NCBI RefSeq assembly: GCF_029624655.1
Contig: NZ_JARRSA010000003.1
Span: 1-64,000 of the forward strand
DNA length: 64,000 nt
Direction: 5' to 3'
Origin: Roseicyclus salinarum
Lineage (GTDB): Bacteria; Pseudomonadota; Alphaproteobacteria; Rhodobacterales; Rhodobacteraceae
Shown piece after piece: positions 61,289 to 64,000 of the stretch (its first letter is position 1; each line of letters starts with the position of its first letter). The notes beneath the pieces were generated by a model. It saw only the letters and a list, made by a program, of their open reading frames with translations, ran no database searches and had not been told where the DNA came from. The position numbers were made by a program, and so were the translations under genes.

Positions 61289-62773
61289 TCACCGGTAAAG
61301 CCGCACGACGTCGCGGATCTGTCCGCTGCCGCCGCTGCCCAGTTCGGCGCTGCCGATGATCTCGACGAAGACGTCCTTGGTGACGGTGTCGGCCGGACGC
61401 ACGACGAAGGCGCGCACCCACTGGTCCACGGGAACGTCGTCGGTCTGGCCGTTGATGGCGTTCCCGACGCAGTCGATGCCCGCCACGATCAGCACCCGGC
61501 GCTCGGGGTCGCCGCGGCCGTGAGGATTGCAGACCGCCCCGCCCGTCTCCTGGCGGCCCGCCAGTTCGGGGATCGCGCCGTTCACCATCGCGCCGGTCTC
61601 GGCGATGTAGATGTCGTAGAGCGTCGTGGGCCAGTCCGGGAACCACGCGGGCGCAGTGCCGGGCGTCAGGCCGTAGTTCACGTCGAGATACTCCGCGTAA
61701 TGGGCTGCCGAGATCTGCCGCTCGTCGCTGAAGCGCGCGAGCGAGCAGCCTCCGTCGGAGAAGAAACAGTCGTCCACCGGAAGCGGCATCGTGTAGGCGG
61801 GGTCCGTGGGGTCGGCCTCGTCAAGCTTGCATTGCCCGTTGCCCTGCCGCGTGACGGCGATTCCGTCGACGACGTTCGGCGCGGGCGCGAAGCGGGGATC
61901 GTTCCGGTAGCTGTTGAGCACGCCCGCGTAGATGTCGAAGCGGGTGTTCAGCGCGGCCGCGAAATTGCCCACGGCCTGCCCGGTCCGGGTGTCGACGCCG
62001 TCCTGCTCGAAACAGACCGTGGCCGGCGACTGCGCCGCGATGAAGCACCAGTCCGGCACCGGCCCGTTGAAGTTGTCGGCGCTGCACGCGCCGTCGGGAT
62101 CCACGGCCGAAAGGCTGTCCTCGGGCAGCAGGAAGCCGAAGTTGCCGGGGGCCCAGGACCCGCCGCCCTGGCCGCCTGCGCGCAGCTGGATCACGCGCCC
62201 GCTTTCGGCGTTGGCGTCGAAGCCGGGCGGAAGGCACATCATCATCGTCGAGACGTCGCAGGCGAGCGTCGTGAACCCCGCCACCGCCGAGGCCGTGACC
62301 GAGACCGCGTCCTCGGGGCGTCCCAGAAGCGCGCGGAACGCGGCGCCGAAGGTGAGGCCGACGGTGTGGGCGGCGATGTCCACCCGCACGAAGCGGGCGC
62401 GCGCGGGGTCCGTGGTGACGAAGCCGTCCGTGCCGCTGCCGTCGTCGGCCGGCAGGCCCGACAGGAACGTGAGGGTGACGTCCGCTTCGGTCAGCGCCCG
62501 GTCGCCCCGTGCGAAGGTCTGGCGGTCGACCATGACGGACGCCGCCGCGCGGGCTTCGTCGAGGGCGTCGGCGCTTCCGTCCAGCTCACCGGCGGCCGCA
62601 AGCGCGGTGCTGTCGGCGTAGGATTGCAGGTCGGTCTGCGTGATGCCGACGCGGCCGAGGTCGAAGGACAGGGCGATCAGGCCCAGGAACACCGCCAGGC
62701 CGATGCCCCAGATCACGAGGAAGCTGCCGTCCTCGTCGTCCTTCAGCCTTGCGAGATGGGGAGCGGGGTTCAT
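61289..62773 (-). CDS. TadG-like protein
   Basis: This 494-aa protein starts with a TadE/G N-terminal helix (LKDDEDGSFLVIWGIGLAVFLGL) and has a long periplasmic domain (DLQSYADSTALAAAGELDG, the usual TadG 'ADxxALAAAGxLD' motif). Eleven or more Cys residues scattered from ~170 to ~430 suggest disulfides. It ends TKDVFVEIIGSAELGSGG. It likely forms part of the pilus base or envelope anchor. Confidence 0.9.
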   Translation of the reverse strand: MNPAPHLARLKDDEDGSFLVIWGIGLAVFLGLIALSFDLGRVGITQTDLQSYADSTALAAAGELDGSADALDEARAAASVMVDRQTFARGDRALTEADVTLTFLSGLPADDGSGTDGFVTTDPARARFVRVDIAAHTVGLTFGAAFRALLGRPEDAVSVTASAVAGFTTLACDVSTMMMCLPPGFDANAESGRVIQLRAGGQGGGSWAPGNFGFLLPEDSLSAVDPDGACSADNFNGPVPDWCFIAAQSPATVCFEQDGVDTRTGQAVGNFAAALNTRFDIYAGVLNSYRNDPRFAPAPNVVDGIAVTRQGNGQCKLDEADPTDPAYTMPLPVDDCFFSDGGCSLARFSDERQISAAHYAEYLDVNYGLTPGTAPAWFPDWPTTLYDIYIAETGAMVNGAIPELAGRQETGGAVCNPHGRGDPERRVLIVAGIDCVGNAINGQTDDVPVDQWVRAFVVRPADTVTKDVFVEIIGSAELGSGGSGQIRDVVRLYR

Positions 62774-62806
62774 GGGTCCAGTTCCAGACGTTGGGGCGCC
62801 GGCGTC

Positions 62807-63625
62807 TCAGCTGCCGTTGCCGCGCGCGGCCACGGTTTCCACTTCGGTGCCGCGGCGGACGGTGATGGTGCGGCTGCGGACGACCTCCTCGGGCACGGGC
62901 GATTCCTCCAGCAGGACGTCAGACAGGCGAAGCGTGCGCATCGGCAGGTCGTCCTCGGTGCTGTAATCGCGCAGCATCAGGCTGAGCCGTCCCGCGCGTT
63001 GCGCCAGCGCCAGCGCCTGCCCCTGCTGGGGCGTCACGTCGACGGTGACGGTCCGCGAGACCTGCGGCGCGTCGGACCGCTCGTTGGCGTCCTGGTCCAC
63101 GGCGATCACGCGGATGTTCTGAAGGATGGTGACGGCGCGCAGCGAGTCGCCGCTGCCTTGCGTCAGGATCACGTCGACATAGTCGCCGGGCGTGACGAAG
63201 CCGCCGGCGGCCGTCTCGGCGTTGACGGTGATCGCGACGGCGCGGCCATTCTCGCTCAGCGTCTCGACGATCGTGACCTTCTCGCCGAACCCCGACACCT
63301 GCGAGACAAGCACGGGCTGTCCGCGCACGATCGGGCTGCGGGCGCGCCGGGGATCCTGGCCGCTGCCGGCAAGGAGGGCGTCGGGCCGCGTGAACGCGCC
63401 GTCGGGAAGCGCCTCGCGCGGCCAGGGGCGCGCGGTCAGCATGTGGGCCTCGATGCTTTCGCCGAACGCGATGTCCTGCGCGGCGATCATGATCTCCACG
63501 AGTTCCGGGCGCTGTTCGGCGGCGACGCGGGTCGTGCGCGTCTCCATGAAATCGTATGCGATGAAGGCCGATCCGCCGGCGAACGACGTTCCGATTGCGG
63601 CCAGGAGAAGGGAAGTCAGTTTCAT
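62807..63625 (-). CDS. cpaB: Flp pilus assembly protein CpaB/RcpC
   Basis: This 272-aa protein has a single N-terminal membrane helix, a SAF domain (IAFGESIEAHMLTARPWPRE) and the CpaB domain (SENGRAVAITVNAETAAGGF, TPGDYVDVILTQGSG, VTVDVTPQQGQALALAQRAG, LSLMLRDYSTEDD). It would sit in the periplasm at the outer-membrane ring. It is separated from flp by 138 bp containing a strong hairpin. Confidence 0.95.
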   Translation of the reverse strand: MKLTSLLLAAIGTSFAGGSAFIAYDFMETRTTRVAAEQRPELVEIMIAAQDIAFGESIEAHMLTARPWPREALPDGAFTRPDALLAGSGQDPRRARSPIVRGQPVLVSQVSGFGEKVTIVETLSENGRAVAITVNAETAAGGFVTPGDYVDVILTQGSGDSLRAVTILQNIRVIAVDQDANERSDAPQVSRTVTVDVTPQQGQALALAQRAGRLSLMLRDYSTEDDLPMRTLRLSDVLLEESPVPEEVVRSRTITVRRGTEVETVAARGNGS

Positions 63626-63697
63626 TGTCCGTGCTCCGTGATCGGGGCTGTGTTGTCGGGAACGTGTGCCGGGCTGGCGGCCTTCGGGGGCTTGGGC

Positions 63698-63734
63698 GGT
63701 CGGTGGCGGGCATGGGGGTGCCGCGCCACCGACC
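63698..63734 (-). other. Strong intergenic RNA hairpin between flp and cpaB
   Basis: An 11-bp perfect stem GGTCGGTGGCG (63698-63708)/CGCCACCGACC (63724-63734) is extended inward by GGCA/TGCC with one bulge. No T-run follows on the minus strand, so it is probably an mRNA stability or attenuation element that keeps pilin mRNA high relative to the downstream assembly genes. Confidence 0.7.
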
Positions 63735-63763
63735 CCTTGGGAGCTGTCTTTCGAAAGCGCCCC

Positions 63764-63985
63764 TCAGGCTGGGGGGGTGCAGTCGACGGTTCCGTCGTCC
63801 GCGGTCACGCAGGCGGACGCATCCATCGAATCCGCCGCGTCGATGAGGTTGCCGTTGATGCCCGACCCCAGTGCGGTCAGCAGGGTGATGCCAACGACGA
63901 CGGCCAGGGTGACGCCGACGCCGTATTCCACGAGGGTGACCCCGCGCTCGTCACGAACGAAACGGGAAAAGACTTTGCGAAGCAT
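63764..63985 (-). CDS. flp: Flp-family type IVb major pilin
   Basis: This 73-aa prepilin has a short basic leader, the cleavage site DERG/VTLVEYG with the Glu-Tyr pair of Flp pilins, and a hydrophobic helix (GVTLAVVVGITLLTALGSGI). The ~25-residue C-terminal tail holds two Cys (ACVTADDGTVDC) that could form a disulfide loop; many Flp pilins lack this. It is the first gene of the tad operon. Confidence 0.95.
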   Translation of the reverse strand: MLRKVFSRFVRDERGVTLVEYGVGVTLAVVVGITLLTALGSGINGNLIDAADSMDASACVTADDGTVDCTPPA

Positions 63986-64000
63986 TGTTTGACTCCAGAA

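Overview
The window looks like a chromosomal segment of an alphaproteobacterium of the Rhodobacterales (Roseobacter/Rhodobacter relatives). It has high GC, tight operons with ATGA/GTGA start-stop overlaps, a long-form L25 (Ctc), a heterotetrameric sarcosine oxidase with a GlxA-type regulator, a DUF2237 gene, trpF/trpB/trpA split among housekeeping genes, and a Caulobacter-type tad/cpa pilus locus. The genus cannot be fixed from sequence alone.

Layout. (1) 1-12.5 kb is a methylated-amine catabolic island: the end of a membrane dipeptidase, a BCCT carrier, an unrecognised 557-aa protein, a DUF3726 protein, an Ldh-family oxidoreductase, a divergent GlxA/GbdR-type regulator, soxBDAG and purU. Together they predict uptake of a betaine, oxidative demethylation of sarcosine to glycine, and release of the one-carbon unit as formate. 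(2) 12.7-31 kb is mostly housekeeping: pirin, a decayed mtoX (SBP56) remnant, ihfB-lapA-trpF, trpB, pth, rplY, lldD, trpA and ychF. A small accessory trio sits inside it: two secreted proteins with poly-aspartate tails followed by a membrane-anchored LuxR-type regulator. A nitroreductase-like gene and its MarR regulator lie next to a 20-bp-spaced operator-like repeat.

(3) 31.1-33.8 kb is a scar. A tRNA-Ser(GCU) is followed by the first codons of a phage-type integrase joined to the C-terminal third of cheB, a BLUF photoreceptor gene with a late frameshift, about 0.9 kb of odd GC-rich repetitive DNA without a convincing gene, a secreted protein with an Asp/Arg/Gly/Ser tail, and a broken outer-membrane protein gene. 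(4) 33.8-40.8 kb is a complete nqrABCDEF-apbE-nqrM operon for a Na+-translocating NADH:quinone oxidoreductase, plus a CBS-domain gene. NqrB is much shorter than the usual form and seems to lack the covalent-FMN threonine motif. A secreted pentaheme cytochrome c is divergent from it. (5) 42.2-46.6 kb holds a signalling group: a membrane cyclic-nucleotide-binding protein, a FecR-domain protein and a CHASE2 class III cyclase.

(6) 46.6-53.6 kb is a reverse-strand catabolic operon: a TetR regulator, a molybdopterin oxidoreductase, a PuuE-like deacetylase-fold hydrolase, a SnoaL-like protein and an NMT1-type ABC importer. Its substrate is unknown. (7) 53.9-64 kb is a tad (Flp pilus) locus: flp, cpaB, tadG/E/F-like pseudopilins, cpaE, tadA, tadB, tadC, then a LuxR regulator with cpaA. 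The secretin gene cpaC and its partner cpaD are absent from the window.

The candidates most worth following are the molybdoenzyme/deacetylase/ABC operon, the variant NQR beside a pentaheme cytochrome, and the poly-aspartate protein pair with its membrane-bound regulator. Function calls rest on motif recognition by eye, not on database searches.
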